27,010 nucleotides of DNA from UBA7960 sp964348755 (GCA_964348755.1 CAYGDW010000040.1:1-27010); one strand, 5' to 3'; numbered from the stretch's first letter, positions 1-8,812 are shown. Program-made: numbers and translations. The notes: a model not told the origin generated them from the sequence alone.

Positions 1-90
1 AAGTAAATTATAGTGCAAATATATCTCTGTTAATGAAATAACAATTACATTTAGGTACTGATTTCCTTAAAACGCAACAAACCAAAAGCG

Positions 91-690
91 ATGAACGTAT
101 TAAAAAAATTATACCGGTTCTTAACTCCGCCGGCAAGCTGGCGAATGACCGTGATAATACTTTTTGGCATTTTTGCAGGGATTTTGCTTCTTGTGGCTCA
201 CATTTCGAAGGCCACTTCATATTTGTCAGACAAGCCGGAAACCTGCATTAATTGCCATGTTATGTATCCGCATTACGCTTCATGGTCAAAAAGCAGCCAC
301 AGCGAGGTAGCCACCTGCAGCGATTGCCATGTACCTCAGGATAATCTGGTAAGGAAATACTATTTTAAGGCAAACGATGGGTTCAGGCATAGTTTATTCT
401 TTACATTTCGCTGGGAGCCACAGGTTCTTATGCTAAAACGACCAGGAAAAGGAGCGGTTCAGGAAAACTGCATTCGTTGCCATAGCCAAATGGTTGACAT
501 GACCCAGTTGGTTGAGGTTACCAGGAAGGTTGCCGAAGCTGGCGACGGAAAATTTTGCTGGGATTGCCACCGCGAAACGCCCCATGGCACTGTAAAAAGC
601 CTTTCGGCCGCCCCCCATTCGCTGGTAGAGCGGTTGCCCACAGTAGTTCCTCCATGGCTCGAATGGCTTTTGGGCAGCCCTGACAGATAG
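91..690 (+). CDS. nrfH: NrfH, tetraheme cytochrome c quinol dehydrogenase subunit
   Basis: Membrane-anchored NapC/NirT-family cytochrome that oxidises menaquinol and passes electrons to NrfA on the outer face of the cytoplasmic membrane. The 199-residue product has one N-terminal membrane helix (about residues 19-40) and four CxxCH haem sites: CINCH 52-56, CSDCH 76-80, CIRCH 127-131 and CWDCH 156-160. The first is followed by Val-Met, giving the CxxCHxM arrangement in which Met ligates haem 1 in characterised NrfH. Four haems and this length fit NrfH rather than a larger NapC. nrfA follows 70 nt downstream on the same strand, so the two probably form an operon. I saw no convincing promoter in the 90 bases before the start. 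Confidence 0.95.
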   Translation: MNVLKKLYRFLTPPASWRMTVIILFGIFAGILLLVAHISKATSYLSDKPETCINCHVMYPHYASWSKSSHSEVATCSDCHVPQDNLVRKYYFKANDGFRHSLFFTFRWEPQVLMLKRPGKGAVQENCIRCHSQMVDMTQLVEVTRKVAEAGDGKFCWDCHRETPHGTVKSLSAAPHSLVERLPTVVPPWLEWLLGSPDR

Positions 691-760
691 CACGAATTTT
701 GGCATACTGTAAATAAAATCTTTAAATAATATTCGCCTAACCACAAAAACGACCATAATC

Positions 761-2203
761 ATGAGCAATACTGAAACTTTAAAAAGGAAACCCTGGGTAA
801 ATTGGGTGTTGTTTTTTTCAACTGTAATTATAGTGTTTATAATTGGGCTTTTTGCAGCAAGCATTGTTGAAAGGCGCAGCGAAGCACAATTATATTTTCA
901 GATGGTGCGCGAAATAGGCCAGTTCGAATCAGACAATGCTGTTTGGGGTGAGAATTTCCCCCGGCAGTATCAATCTTATATGCAAACTTCCGACACCACT
1001 TTTCGCAGCAAATATTTTGGATCGGCCTGGATAGATTATCTTTCGGATTACCCCGAATTGGTAATCCTATGGGCTGGTATGCCTTTTTCGCGCGATTACA
1101 ACCAAGCCCGGGGGCATTATTATGCTGTAAACGATGTGCATAATACCCTTCGTACCGGTGTAAACCAACCCGCTACCTGTTGGGCGTGTAAGAGTTCGGA
1201 TTTTCCCAGGCTAATAGCCGAAATGGGCACAGCCGAATTTTATGCCAAATCCATGGCCGAAACAGGACACCTGGTGCATAATCATATAGGCTGCGCCGAT
1301 TGCCATGACCATAAAAACATGAATCTAATTATTACCCGCCCTGCCCTTGTTGAAGCATTTGCCAGGCAAGGTATTGATATTACAAAGGCCACCCGCCAGG
1401 AGATGAGGTCGCTGGTTTGCGCCCAGTGCCATGTTGAATATTTTTTTAAGCAACCAGGCAATTACCTGACATTTCCATGGGACAAAGGGTTTTCGGCCGA
1501 GGCTATGGAGGAATATTATGATAGTTTGCAACATCGCGACTGGGTTCATGCTTTGAGCCGCACCCCCATGCTTAAGGCCCAACACCCGGATTATGAGTTG
1601 TATATGACGGGAATTCATGCACAAAGGGGAGTTTCTTGTGCCGATTGCCACATGCCCTACAAAAGAGAAGGAGGTATAAAGTTTACCGACCACCACCTTA
1701 GAAGCCCTTTGGCCGATATTTCTAGCTCTTGCCAAACCTGCCACAGGCAAAGCGAAGATGAATTAAGAAAAAATGTTTTTGACAATCAAAATAGAATTGC
1801 TGAGCTTCGCCGGATTTGTGAAATAAACCTTGCCAGGGTGCATATTGAAGCCAAAGGCGCATGGGATGCAGGTGCCACCGAGCAGGAAATGGCCAATGTA
1901 CTTAAAAACATAAGGCATGCTCAATGGCGTTGGGATTGGGTTGCTGCTGCAAAAGGAATGGGTGTTCATTCGCCTTCAGAATCGCTCAAGGTGCTGGGCA
2001 CAGCTATTCAAAAGGTAAATGAAGCCAGGCTTTTGCTCTCATCAATTTATCACAAGTATGGCCAGAACTTCCCGCCCAACCTTCCTGATATTTCAAGCAA
2101 GGCAAAAGCCCAGGAGTTTATTGGGCTTGATATGCCAAAGCTGCGTGGCGAAAAGAAAGAATGGAAAGAAACAGTCTTACCAAAGTGGCTCGGTTCACTT
2201 TAG
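761..2203 (+). CDS. nrfA: NrfA, ammonia-forming pentaheme cytochrome c nitrite reductase
   Basis: Catalyses six-electron reduction of nitrite to ammonium at an extracytoplasmic site. The 480-residue product has the diagnostic catalytic CxxCK haem (CWACK 140-144) and four CxxCH haems at 178-182, 220-224, 293-297 and 324-328. By alignment from memory to E. coli NrfA, the active-site trio is Arg131, Tyr227 and His286. Lys272 and Gln274 (the KAQHP stretch) together with Glu226 match the calcium site, so this looks like the calcium-dependent form. A hydrophobic stretch at about 14-34 is either an uncleaved anchor or a signal peptide. NrfH upstream is the expected electron donor. No nrfBCD or cytochrome-maturation genes lie in the window. 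Confidence 0.97.
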   Translation: MSNTETLKRKPWVNWVLFFSTVIIVFIIGLFAASIVERRSEAQLYFQMVREIGQFESDNAVWGENFPRQYQSYMQTSDTTFRSKYFGSAWIDYLSDYPELVILWAGMPFSRDYNQARGHYYAVNDVHNTLRTGVNQPATCWACKSSDFPRLIAEMGTAEFYAKSMAETGHLVHNHIGCADCHDHKNMNLIITRPALVEAFARQGIDITKATRQEMRSLVCAQCHVEYFFKQPGNYLTFPWDKGFSAEAMEEYYDSLQHRDWVHALSRTPMLKAQHPDYELYMTGIHAQRGVSCADCHMPYKREGGIKFTDHHLRSPLADISSSCQTCHRQSEDELRKNVFDNQNRIAELRRICEINLARVHIEAKGAWDAGATEQEMANVLKNIRHAQWRWDWVAAAKGMGVHSPSESLKVLGTAIQKVNEARLLLSSIYHKYGQNFPPNLPDISSKAKAQEFIGLDMPKLRGEKKEWKETVLPKWLGSL

Positions 2204-2213
2204 CTAAAAGGAT

Positions 2214-2253
2214 AAAAAAACCGCCCCGAAATAATTTCCGGGGCGGTTTTTTT
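2214..2253. terminator. Bidirectional rho-independent terminator between convergent genes
   Basis: A perfect 8-bp GC-rich stem (ccgccccg 2221-2228 with cggggcgg 2239-2246) is flanked by seven A on the left (2214-2220) and seven T on the right (2247-2253). It therefore gives a stem plus U-tract on both strands. It lies 10 nt after the nrfA stop and 9 nt from the stop of the convergent transporter gene, so it can end both transcripts. Confidence 0.93.
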
Positions 2254-2262
2254 ACGGGTAAG

Positions 2263-3963
2263 TTACTCGATGTTTACTCCAGCTACGGCCTCGGCAATAT
2301 TTAAGAGTCCATCGCCTACCTTTTCGCAACTGGTTATAAGCTTATTGTAATAGAAAGCGCTTTTAACATGGCCCAAGCCCTTTTCAATATCCTCGATTAC
2401 TGCGCTAGCAACAGCATCGCGAAAAGCATTGATTCTGGTTTCAAGTTCAATACTGCGTGCCAGGTTGGCTCTGGCAGAATTCTCGTCCTTGGCAAGGGTT
2501 TCCAACACCTGCTCAAAAGCATCGTTGGTAAGTTTAAACATTTCAAACAACTCGCTGCGTTGCGCCGGGGTAAAATAAACTTTTTCTTCTTTCTTTTTGG
2601 CCAGAATGGTTGACATCTTAAAACAAATGTCGCCAATCTTTTCAACTTCGGAGCAAACTAAGCGCATACGCCGCAATTCTTCTGCAGTTTGTCCACTAAG
2701 TTGCTTTTTCGAAACCTTTACTAAAAAGGTAGTGATCTCTACTTCTACCCTGTCGGTAATTTCTTCGTATTTACTTACCCGCTCGCGCAATTCTTCAAAT
2801 TCTTTTTTGTCAGTTTCAATAATCATGGCCGGAATAAAGTTGAACATACGCTGGGCCAGGTCAGCAAATCTTTTTGTTTCCCTTTTTGCCTGAAAAACCG
2901 ATAGTTCGGCAGCCTGCAGAAATCCACTGTTAAAATATTCTAATTGAGGTCGTTCAAACTTCTTGCCTTTCGACTGTAATACGCGTTCAACAAGAATAAC
3001 GAAATATTTAAGAAGGCTAATTAGCAAAACTGTATTTATTATATTAAAGGCAGAGTGAAAAACAGAAAGGCCAATCGGAATCATTGTGGGAATGGTATAG
3101 GGCGATGACAACCCTAAGTGCATCATATAATGATCGATCTGACCTAAAAATGGTTTAAAAATAATGAGCATCCAAAACACACCTGTAAGATTAAAAAAAG
3201 TATGTGCCAATGCAGCTCGCTTTGCCTGAATGTTTCCTACCAATGCAGCAAGATTGGCAGTAATGGTTGTACCTATATTTTCGCCAAGCACTATTGCTGC
3301 CCCATGCTCAAAACCAATCCAGCCATTGTTGCACATAACCAGGGTAAGGGCCATTGTGGCACTCGATGATTGAAGCACAATGGTAATTAGTGTTCCTATT
3401 CCAAGAAAAATAAGGGTGGATAGAAATCCGTAATCGGTCAGTTGTCCGAGTGCCTCAAATATTTGTGGATTGCTGTTCAGATCGGGTACTGAGTTTTTGA
3501 GATACTCAAGTCCTAAAAAAAGCAAAGCGAAGCCCAAAAGGGTTTCGCCAAGCGAATTCAACCTTTCGCGGTTCATAAGCAGCAGCGGGAAACTGATGCC
3601 AATAAGGGGTATTGAAAAGGTGGCTATACTAATTTTAAAGCCAAGCAGCGAAATTAACCAGGCGGTGGTTGTAGTACCAATATTTGCACCCATAATCACA
3701 CCTATGGCTTGCGAAAGATTTAGCAGCCCTGCATTTACAAAACTCACCACCATAACGGTGGTGGCCGAAGAAGATTGCACCAGAGAGGTTACGGCAAGGC
3801 CTGTAAGAACTCCAATATATTTGTTTGAAGTCATGGAGTTTAATATGGAGCGCATTTTGTCTCCGGCAAGTTTCTGAATTCCCTCGCTCATGGTTTTCAT
3901 GCCAAAAAGGAATAAGCTGAGCGAACCAAAGAGGGTCAAAAACTGCAATAAACTATAACTCAT
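2263..3963 (-). CDS. Na/Pi-cotransporter family protein with PhoU-like C-terminal domain
   Basis: A 566-residue membrane protein of the Na+/phosphate cotransporter II (NptA/YjbB-like) type. The membrane half carries the two inverted-repeat signatures of the family: QSSSATT at 63-69 with GANIGTTTT at 92-100, and QSSSATM at 198-204 with GENIGTTIT at 227-235. From about residue 340 it becomes a charged helical domain resembling PhoU. The family is linked to sodium-driven phosphate movement or phosphate homeostasis; substrate and direction cannot be read from sequence. It is a single gene between two terminators, convergent with nrfA, and no pho regulatory genes lie near it. Length and both repeats are complete, so it looks intact. 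Confidence 0.9.
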   Translation of the reverse strand: MSYSLLQFLTLFGSLSLFLFGMKTMSEGIQKLAGDKMRSILNSMTSNKYIGVLTGLAVTSLVQSSSATTVMVVSFVNAGLLNLSQAIGVIMGANIGTTTTAWLISLLGFKISIATFSIPLIGISFPLLLMNRERLNSLGETLLGFALLFLGLEYLKNSVPDLNSNPQIFEALGQLTDYGFLSTLIFLGIGTLITIVLQSSSATMALTLVMCNNGWIGFEHGAAIVLGENIGTTITANLAALVGNIQAKRAALAHTFFNLTGVFWMLIIFKPFLGQIDHYMMHLGLSSPYTIPTMIPIGLSVFHSAFNIINTVLLISLLKYFVILVERVLQSKGKKFERPQLEYFNSGFLQAAELSVFQAKRETKRFADLAQRMFNFIPAMIIETDKKEFEELRERVSKYEEITDRVEVEITTFLVKVSKKQLSGQTAEELRRMRLVCSEVEKIGDICFKMSTILAKKKEEKVYFTPAQRSELFEMFKLTNDAFEQVLETLAKDENSARANLARSIELETRINAFRDAVASAVIEDIEKGLGHVKSAFYYNKLITSCEKVGDGLLNIAEAVAGVNIE

Positions 3964-4070
3964 GATGGCCTGATTTTAAGGGCATAAAATTACACAAATC
4001 CGGGCCAATAGTTATTTTCTAACATAAAATTAATGCTAGGTTTATAAGAAGACCCAATAAAATAGCCCAA

Positions 4071-4104
4071 TACACAAAAATAAAGAGGGCATTGGCCCTC
4101 TTTA
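4071..4104 (-). terminator. Rho-independent terminator of enolase
   Basis: A perfect 10-bp stem (taaagagggc 4081-4090 with gccctcttta 4095-4104) and a 4-nt loop lie 19 nt after the eno stop. On the minus strand it is followed by five T (complement of 4076-4080). The rest of the gap between the transporter start and eno (3964-4080) holds no gene that I can see. Confidence 0.88.
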
Positions 4105-4123
4105 TTTTCTATGGAAAGAAAAA

Positions 4124-5416
4124 TTATTTTTTAAGGAACTTAAAATCCTTGCCAAGGTATCGGGCGGTTTCGCCGAGCATTTCTTCGATACGCAATAGCT
4201 GATTGTATTTTGCAATGCGCTCTGAGCGGCATGCCGAACCGGTTTTAATCATGCCGGTATTGAGGGCCACTGCAAGATCGGCAATAAAAGTATCTTCGGT
4301 TTCGCCCGAGCGATGGCTCATAACGGCGGTGTACGAATTACGGTAGGCAAGGTTCACAGCTTCAATGGTTTCGGTAAGCGAGCCAATTTGGTTTACTTTA
4401 ACAAGTATTGAGTTTGCAACGCCTTTTTCAATACCAAGGCCAAGGCGATTTACATTGGTTACAAACAGGTCGTCGCCTACGAGCTGAATTTTTTTGCCAA
4501 GACTGTCCGTCATAATTTTCCAGCCTTCCCAGTCGTCTTCGGCCATGCCGTCTTCGATTGAAACTATGGGATATTTCTTCACCCAGTCAGCCCAGTAATC
4601 AACCATCTGAGCTGGTGTTAGCTTATCGCCTGTAGATTTATGCAAATGATATACATTTTCCTGTGTTAAAAAGTATTCGCTCGAAGCAGGATCTAAGGCT
4701 ATAAAAATATCTTCTCCTGGGCGGTAGCCAGCATTTTCGATGGCCTGAAGTATAACTGTTACGGCTTCTTCGTTTGATTTAAGATTGGGGGCAAAACCGC
4801 CTTCGTCGCCAACATTGGTCGAATAGCCTTGTTTTTTCAAAACAGCTTTGAGGTGATGAAACACCTCGGCACCCATTTTAATGGCATGTGTAAAAGAGGA
4901 AGCGCCAATTGGCATAATCATAAACTCCTGAAAATCAATTGAGTTATCGGCATGCGAGCCACCGTTAATGATATTCATTAATGGGATTGGAAGCAGGTTT
5001 GCATTCACTCCGCCAACATATCTAAACAGGGGTTGGCCTGTTTCGATAGCTGCAGCCTGAGCTGCGGCAAGCGAAACACCAAGTATGGCATTTGCGCCCA
5101 AATTGCTTTTGTTTGGTGTGCCATCGAGTTCAAGCATGGTTTTGTCAATCAGAGCCTGGTCAGTAACATACAAGCCCTTCAATTCGTTGTTCAGGGTATT
5201 ATTTACGTTTCCAACAGCTTTCAAAACTCCTTTTCCAAGGTAGTTCTGCTTGTCGCCATCCCTGAGTTCAACTGCTTCGTGCACACCGGTCGATGCACCA
5301 GAAGGAACTATGGCGCGGCCCATTACGCCATTCTCGGTAATTACTTCCACTTCAATGGTTGGGTTTCCTCTTGAATCTAAAACTTGTCTTGCATGAATGT
5401 TTAAAATTGCGCTCAT
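4124..5416 (-). CDS. eno: Enolase (phosphopyruvate hydratase)
   Basis: Glycolytic enzyme interconverting 2-phosphoglycerate and phosphoenolpyruvate. I place the start at 5416 (430 residues, beginning MSAILNIHARQ). The reading frame extends 20 codons further upstream to 5476, but those residues do not resemble the family and run towards the rplQ terminator. Key residues by family alignment: Glu164, the general-base loop GDEGGFAP at 203-210 with Glu205, metal ligands Asp242, Glu288 and the Asp pair at 315-316, catalytic Lys340, and the signature SHRSGETEDT at 367-376. It follows the ribosomal array in the same direction, but terminators on both sides suggest its own transcript. I found no strong promoter match before it. 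Confidence 0.97.
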   Translation of the reverse strand: MSAILNIHARQVLDSRGNPTIEVEVITENGVMGRAIVPSGASTGVHEAVELRDGDKQNYLGKGVLKAVGNVNNTLNNELKGLYVTDQALIDKTMLELDGTPNKSNLGANAILGVSLAAAQAAAIETGQPLFRYVGGVNANLLPIPLMNIINGGSHADNSIDFQEFMIMPIGASSFTHAIKMGAEVFHHLKAVLKKQGYSTNVGDEGGFAPNLKSNEEAVTVILQAIENAGYRPGEDIFIALDPASSEYFLTQENVYHLHKSTGDKLTPAQMVDYWADWVKKYPIVSIEDGMAEDDWEGWKIMTDSLGKKIQLVGDDLFVTNVNRLGLGIEKGVANSILVKVNQIGSLTETIEAVNLAYRNSYTAVMSHRSGETEDTFIADLAVALNTGMIKTGSACRSERIAKYNQLLRIEEMLGETARYLGKDFKFLKK

Positions 5417-5485
5417 AATATTTTTATTAGTGTTAAGGGTCTGTTTAATGGGTAAAATTAAGAAAAAACACGCCACAAAAAAAAT

Positions 5486-5519
5486 AAAGGATAAAGCGGA
5501 TTATCCATCTTTATCCTTT
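5486..5519 (-). terminator. Rho-independent terminator ending the ribosomal protein array
   Basis: A perfect 11-bp stem (5486-5496 with 5509-5519) with a 12-nt loop lies about 28 nt after the rplQ stop. On the minus strand it is followed at once by A and then eight T. It marks the end of the rpsL-to-rplQ transcription unit and separates it from eno. Confidence 0.88.
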
Positions 5520-5547
5520 CAGTTTAATGCCCTATTGTAAACATTGA

Positions 5548-6147
5548 TTACTTTTCAGTATCAGGTGCCTCAGGATTAACCGCCTCATCAGCAACATTTT
5601 CTGGCGTTGTTGTTTCGGTTAGGCTTTGGGCTTTTGGTTCAGTTTTTTCTGCAACAGTTTCTTTTACAGGCTTTTCAGCCATTGGGGCTTCTTTTACAGC
5701 CGCGGGCGCATCCTCTTCTGTTTTTTTGCGACGGCCGGCCCTGCGAGTTTTTTTCGACTGATCACCTTCTCCCTTTTTAAGAAGCATTGGGTTGTAATCG
5801 ACCAGCTCGATCATACACATTTCAGCGCCATCGCCCTGGCGAAAGCCTGTTTTTAGAATGCGGGTATAACCTCCGGGGCGATTAGCTACTTTTAGTGCAA
5901 TTTCGCGAAACAGTTCGCTAACGGCATGTTTGTCTTCGAGATAACTGAAAACAATGCGGCGCGAATGGGTTGAGTCGTCTTTTGATTTGGTAATCAGTGG
6001 CTCAACATATACCTTCAAAGCTTTGGCTTTGGCAATGGTAGTGTTTAAGCGTTTATGAAGGATTAGGGAAGCTGCCATGTTTGAAAGCAGGGCCTTGCGA
6101 TGAGCAGATTTCCTTCCCAGATGATTGACTTTCTTTCTGTGTCTCAT
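5548..6147 (-). CDS. rplQ: 50S ribosomal protein L17 with long acidic C-terminal tail
   Basis: The conserved L17 domain fills about residues 1-125, starting with MRHRKKVNHLGRK, which is typical of the family. E. coli L17 has 127 residues; this one has 199. From about residue 126 the sequence switches to a low-complexity tail rich in Glu, Lys, Ala, Pro and Thr, beginning with a basic patch (KKTRRAGRRKK) and ending acidic. C-terminal extensions of L17 are known in Bacteroidota, so this is probably lineage-specific rather than a fusion. It is the last gene of the array, 5 nt after rpoA and before the terminator. Confidence 0.97.
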   Translation of the reverse strand: MRHRKKVNHLGRKSAHRKALLSNMAASLILHKRLNTTIAKAKALKVYVEPLITKSKDDSTHSRRIVFSYLEDKHAVSELFREIALKVANRPGGYTRILKTGFRQGDGAEMCMIELVDYNPMLLKKGEGDQSKKTRRAGRRKKTEEDAPAAVKEAPMAEKPVKETVAEKTEPKAQSLTETTTPENVADEAVNPEAPDTEK

Positions 6148-6152
6148 TTCTG

Positions 6153-7145
6153 TTATTCCTTATCTAATTTATATTTGGCCAGGTTCATTCCAAATGTGAG
6201 GCTTTTCGATTTAATAAGCTCCTCGAGTTCGGTGAGTGATTTTTTTCCAAAGTTGCGAAACTTGAGCAAATCATGCTTGTTCAATGAAACAAGGTCGGCC
6301 AGGGTTTCAACATCGGCAGCTTTTAGGCAATTGAGGGCACGAACCGAAAGGTCCATGTCAACAAGTTTGGTTTTGAGCAACTGACGCATGTGCAGTGAAG
6401 TTTCATCGAACTCTTCACTGGCCGCTTTTTCTTCGGTATCAATGGTAATTTTCTCGTCAGAAAACAGCATGAAATGAACAATGAGAATTTTGGCGCCTTC
6501 TTTAAGTGCCTCTTTGGGTGAAATAGAACCATCGGTAAGAATTTCCACAACCAGCTTTTCGTAGTCGGTTTTCTGCTCCACGCGATAGTCTTCAACATAA
6601 AACTTCACGTTTTTTATGGGGGTAAAGACTGAATCTACTGCAATGGTGCCAAACACGGGGTTAAGGGGCTTGTTCTCTTCGGCGGCAACATATCCCCTGC
6701 CCTTTTCAATGGTTAATTCCAGAGAAAAGCTAACCCCTGGTTCCAAATTGCAAATGACCACATCGGGGTTCAGTACCTGAAAACTGGCAAGCGAATTGTT
6801 CAGGTGGCCTGCAGTGAGGACTTCCTGGCCAGAAATATTGATGCTGAATTTTTCGCTTTCAATTTCCTCTACCTGCCTTTTAAACCGCACTTGCTTAAGG
6901 TTGAGAATGATTTCTGTAACATCTTCAACCACACCTTTAATTGTCGAGAATTCATGATCAACACCCTCAATTCTTACCGAGGTAATGGCAAAACCCTCGA
7001 GCGACGACAGCAGGATTCTCCTGAGGGCGTTACCAATGGTTATACCATAACCGGGTTCGAGCGGCCGAAACTCAAATTTGCCGAATCGTTCACTTGATTC
7101 GACCATGATCACCTTATCCGGTTTTTGAAAAGCTAAAATTGCCAT
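6153..7145 (-). CDS. rpoA: DNA-directed RNA polymerase subunit alpha
   Basis: Alpha subunit, 330 residues and full length. The N-terminal assembly domain (about 1-230) includes the conserved GNALRRILLSS stretch used in dimerisation and beta/beta-prime binding. A charged linker at about 235-255 leads to the C-terminal domain, which keeps the Arg and Asn of VRALNCL and the GKKSLTEL stretch; the equivalent residues contact UP-element DNA in E. coli. It sits between rpsD and rplQ as in most bacterial alpha operons. Confidence 0.98.
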   Translation of the reverse strand: MAILAFQKPDKVIMVESSERFGKFEFRPLEPGYGITIGNALRRILLSSLEGFAITSVRIEGVDHEFSTIKGVVEDVTEIILNLKQVRFKRQVEEIESEKFSINISGQEVLTAGHLNNSLASFQVLNPDVVICNLEPGVSFSLELTIEKGRGYVAAEENKPLNPVFGTIAVDSVFTPIKNVKFYVEDYRVEQKTDYEKLVVEILTDGSISPKEALKEGAKILIVHFMLFSDEKITIDTEEKAASEEFDETSLHMRQLLKTKLVDMDLSVRALNCLKAADVETLADLVSLNKHDLLKFRNFGKKSLTELEELIKSKSLTFGMNLAKYKLDKE

Positions 7146-7181
7146 TATTGTTGGGTTTTGAATTAAAAAAGAAAATGATCG

Positions 7182-7787
7182 TTACTTGGAGTAAAGTTCC
7201 ACGATGAGTTGTTCCTTGATATTCTCCGGGATGGATTCTCTTTCGGGCATATTGAGGAACTTGCCCTGCATTTGCTCTTTGTTCCATTCAAGCCACGAAT
7301 AGCTGCTTGGTCTTGCGGCAATGCATTCAACAATAATTTCGAGGCTTTTCGACTTTTCGCGTACCCCGATTACATCGCCAGTTTTTACGGTAAATGAAGG
7401 TATGTTTGTAACTTCACCATTTACGGTAATGTGGCGGTGGCCAACAAGTTGGCGCGCTGCCCGGCGAGTGGGCGCAATTCCCATGCGGTAAACCACATTG
7501 TCAAGGCGGGATTCGAGCAAGGCCAGAAGATTTTCACCTGTAATGCCTTTCATTCGAAGGGCTTTTTTAAAAGTATTCAGGAACTGGCGCTCGAGCAAGC
7601 CATAAGTATATTTGGCTTTTTGCTTTTCAAGAAGCTGAACGCCATATTCTGACATTTTCTTGCGCTTCTTGGCCTGCCCGTGCATTCCCGGGGGGTACTT
7701 CTTCTTTTCAAATGCCTTATCAGCCCCGAATATGGGTTCACCAAATTTTCGGGCTATCTTTGATTTTGGGCCTAAATATCTTGCCAT
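7182..7787 (-). CDS. rpsD: 30S ribosomal protein S4, zinc-free form
   Basis: Primary 16S-binding assembly protein, 201 residues. The N-terminal region has no cysteine, so this is the zinc-independent variant rather than the Cys4 type. The S4 RNA-binding domain is visible at about residues 91-150 (ESRLDNVVYRMG, followed by RQLVGHRHITVNG). In E. coli S4 represses the alpha operon; whether this holds here is unknown. It lies 43 nt after rpsK and 36 nt before rpoA. Confidence 0.98.
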   Translation of the reverse strand: MARYLGPKSKIARKFGEPIFGADKAFEKKKYPPGMHGQAKKRKKMSEYGVQLLEKQKAKYTYGLLERQFLNTFKKALRMKGITGENLLALLESRLDNVVYRMGIAPTRRAARQLVGHRHITVNGEVTNIPSFTVKTGDVIGVREKSKSLEIIVECIAARPSSYSWLEWNKEQMQGKFLNMPERESIPENIKEQLIVELYSK

Positions 7788-7830
7788 GTTTTGTTAAAAT
7801 CTTTTATTTACAAACACAAAAAACAAATGA

Positions 7831-8229
7831 TTATACTCTCCTTCTTTTTGGCGGACGGCAGCCATTGTGTGGCAAAGGAGTAACATCCATGATCTCGGTT
7901 ACTTCAATACCGGCGGCATGCAGGTTTCGGATTGCCGATTCGCGTCCGGAGCCAGGGCCTTTTACAAAAACTTTTACTTTGCGCAGGCCAAGGTCATAAG
8001 CGACTCTTGCGGCATCGCCGGCAGCCATTTGACCGGCATAGGGGGTGTTCTTTTTCGAACCCTTAAAGCCCATTTTGCCGGCCGACGACCACGAGATTAC
8101 CTGCCCGGTTTGGTTGGTTAGGGTTATAATAATGTTGTTGAAAGAAGCGAAAATATGAGCCTGTCCGACAGGTTCAACTTTTACCACTCTCTTCTTGACG
8201 CTCCTTGCGCTTTTGGTTGTTTTTGCCAT
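7831..8229 (-). CDS. rpsK: 30S ribosomal protein S11
   Basis: Platform protein of the small subunit, 132 residues from the start at 8229 (MAKTTKSARSVKK). The open frame reaches 8256, but the extra nine residues lie outside the family profile, so I use the internal Met. The conserved core (HIFASFNNIIITLT) and the C-terminal signature NGCRPPKRRRV are both intact. It lies between rpsM (60 nt upstream) and rpsD. Confidence 0.97.
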   Translation of the reverse strand: MAKTTKSARSVKKRVVKVEPVGQAHIFASFNNIIITLTNQTGQVISWSSAGKMGFKGSKKNTPYAGQMAAGDAARVAYDLGLRKVKVFVKGPGSGRESAIRNLHAAGIEVTEIMDVTPLPHNGCRPPKRRRV

Positions 8230-8289
8230 TGTTAAAAACTGTTTTGCTCTGATCAAGGGGTGCTCCTTGCACCCTCTTCTGGTTAATTA

Positions 8290-8667
8290 TTACTTGGTTG
8301 CCTTTTTCTTGTTGGCAACGGTCTTTTTCTTTCCTTTACGGGTGCGGGCATTGTTCTTTGTTTTCTGACCCCTGAGTGGCAGCCCAATTCTATGCCGGAT
8401 ACCACGATAGCACCCAATATCCATCAATCGCTTAATGTTCATTTGAACCTCAGACCGCAACGAGCCTTCAACTTTAAACTTCTCGTTAATAATGCTGCGG
8501 ATCGCGCTTAACTGATCGTCGTTCCACTGCTCAACCTTTAAGGATTGATCAACCCTGGCTTCATCGAGAATATAGGCAGCAGTGCTGCGGCCAATACCGT
8601 AAATGTAGGTAAGGCTTATAACGCCTCTTTTGTTCCTCGGAATGTCAACTCCTGCTATACGTGCCAT
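8290..8667 (-). CDS. rpsM: 30S ribosomal protein S13
   Basis: Head protein of the 30S subunit that contacts P-site tRNA and bridges to 50S, 125 residues. It begins MARIAGVDIPRNKR, followed by the helix-turn-helix region (IYGIGRSTAAYIL), the conserved CYRGIRHRIGLPLRGQ motif, and a Lys/Arg-rich C-terminal tail expected to reach the decoding site. It follows rpmJ by 28 nt, as in the classical order. Confidence 0.98.
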   Translation of the reverse strand: MARIAGVDIPRNKRGVISLTYIYGIGRSTAAYILDEARVDQSLKVEQWNDDQLSAIRSIINEKFKVEGSLRSEVQMNIKRLMDIGCYRGIRHRIGLPLRGQKTKNNARTRKGKKKTVANKKKATK

Positions 8668-8695
8668 ATGCTTTTTTGTGTTAAATTAAGTTTTG

Positions 8696-8812
8696 TTATC
8701 CCTGACGTTGCTTGTACTTGGGATTCTTCTTGTTAATGATGTAAATTCTCCCTTTTCTGCGAACAATTTTGCACTCAGGGCTTCTTTTCTTAACTGACAC
8801 TCTGACTTTCAT
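8696..8812 (-). CDS. rpmJ: 50S ribosomal protein L36, zinc-free form
   Basis: A 38-codon gene read directly from the minus strand: ATG at 8812-8810 and TAA at 8698-8696, product beginning MKVRVSVKKRSPECK and ending KYKQRQG. It has the family length and the RRKGR core. Of the four zinc ligands of the Cys3His form only Cys14 remains; the others read Ser11, Asn27 and Tyr33. It is therefore the zinc-independent type. It lies between infA (34 nt upstream) and rpsM, the usual place for L36. Confidence 0.95.
   Translation of the reverse strand: MKVRVSVKKRSPECKIVRRKGRIYIINKKNPKYKQRQG

Noticed and set aside
1..90. Promoter or FNR-type site before nrfH (TACATTTA at 46-53)
   Set aside because: No suitable -33 element at 19-21 nt and no convincing dyad; the upstream region is also cut by the window edge.
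433..864. Minus-strand frame of 143 codons opposite nrfH and nrfA
   Set aside because: It is antisense to two strongly supported cytochrome genes and has no recognisable domain.
5417..5476. Twenty extra N-terminal codons on enolase
   Set aside because: They are not family-like and lie close to the rplQ terminator; the internal Met at 5416 matches the conserved enolase start.
5417..5485. Promoter before eno (TAATTTTA-like element)
   Set aside because: The -7 element deviates from TAnnTTTG and the nearest TTTG is only 15 nt upstream, so support is too weak.
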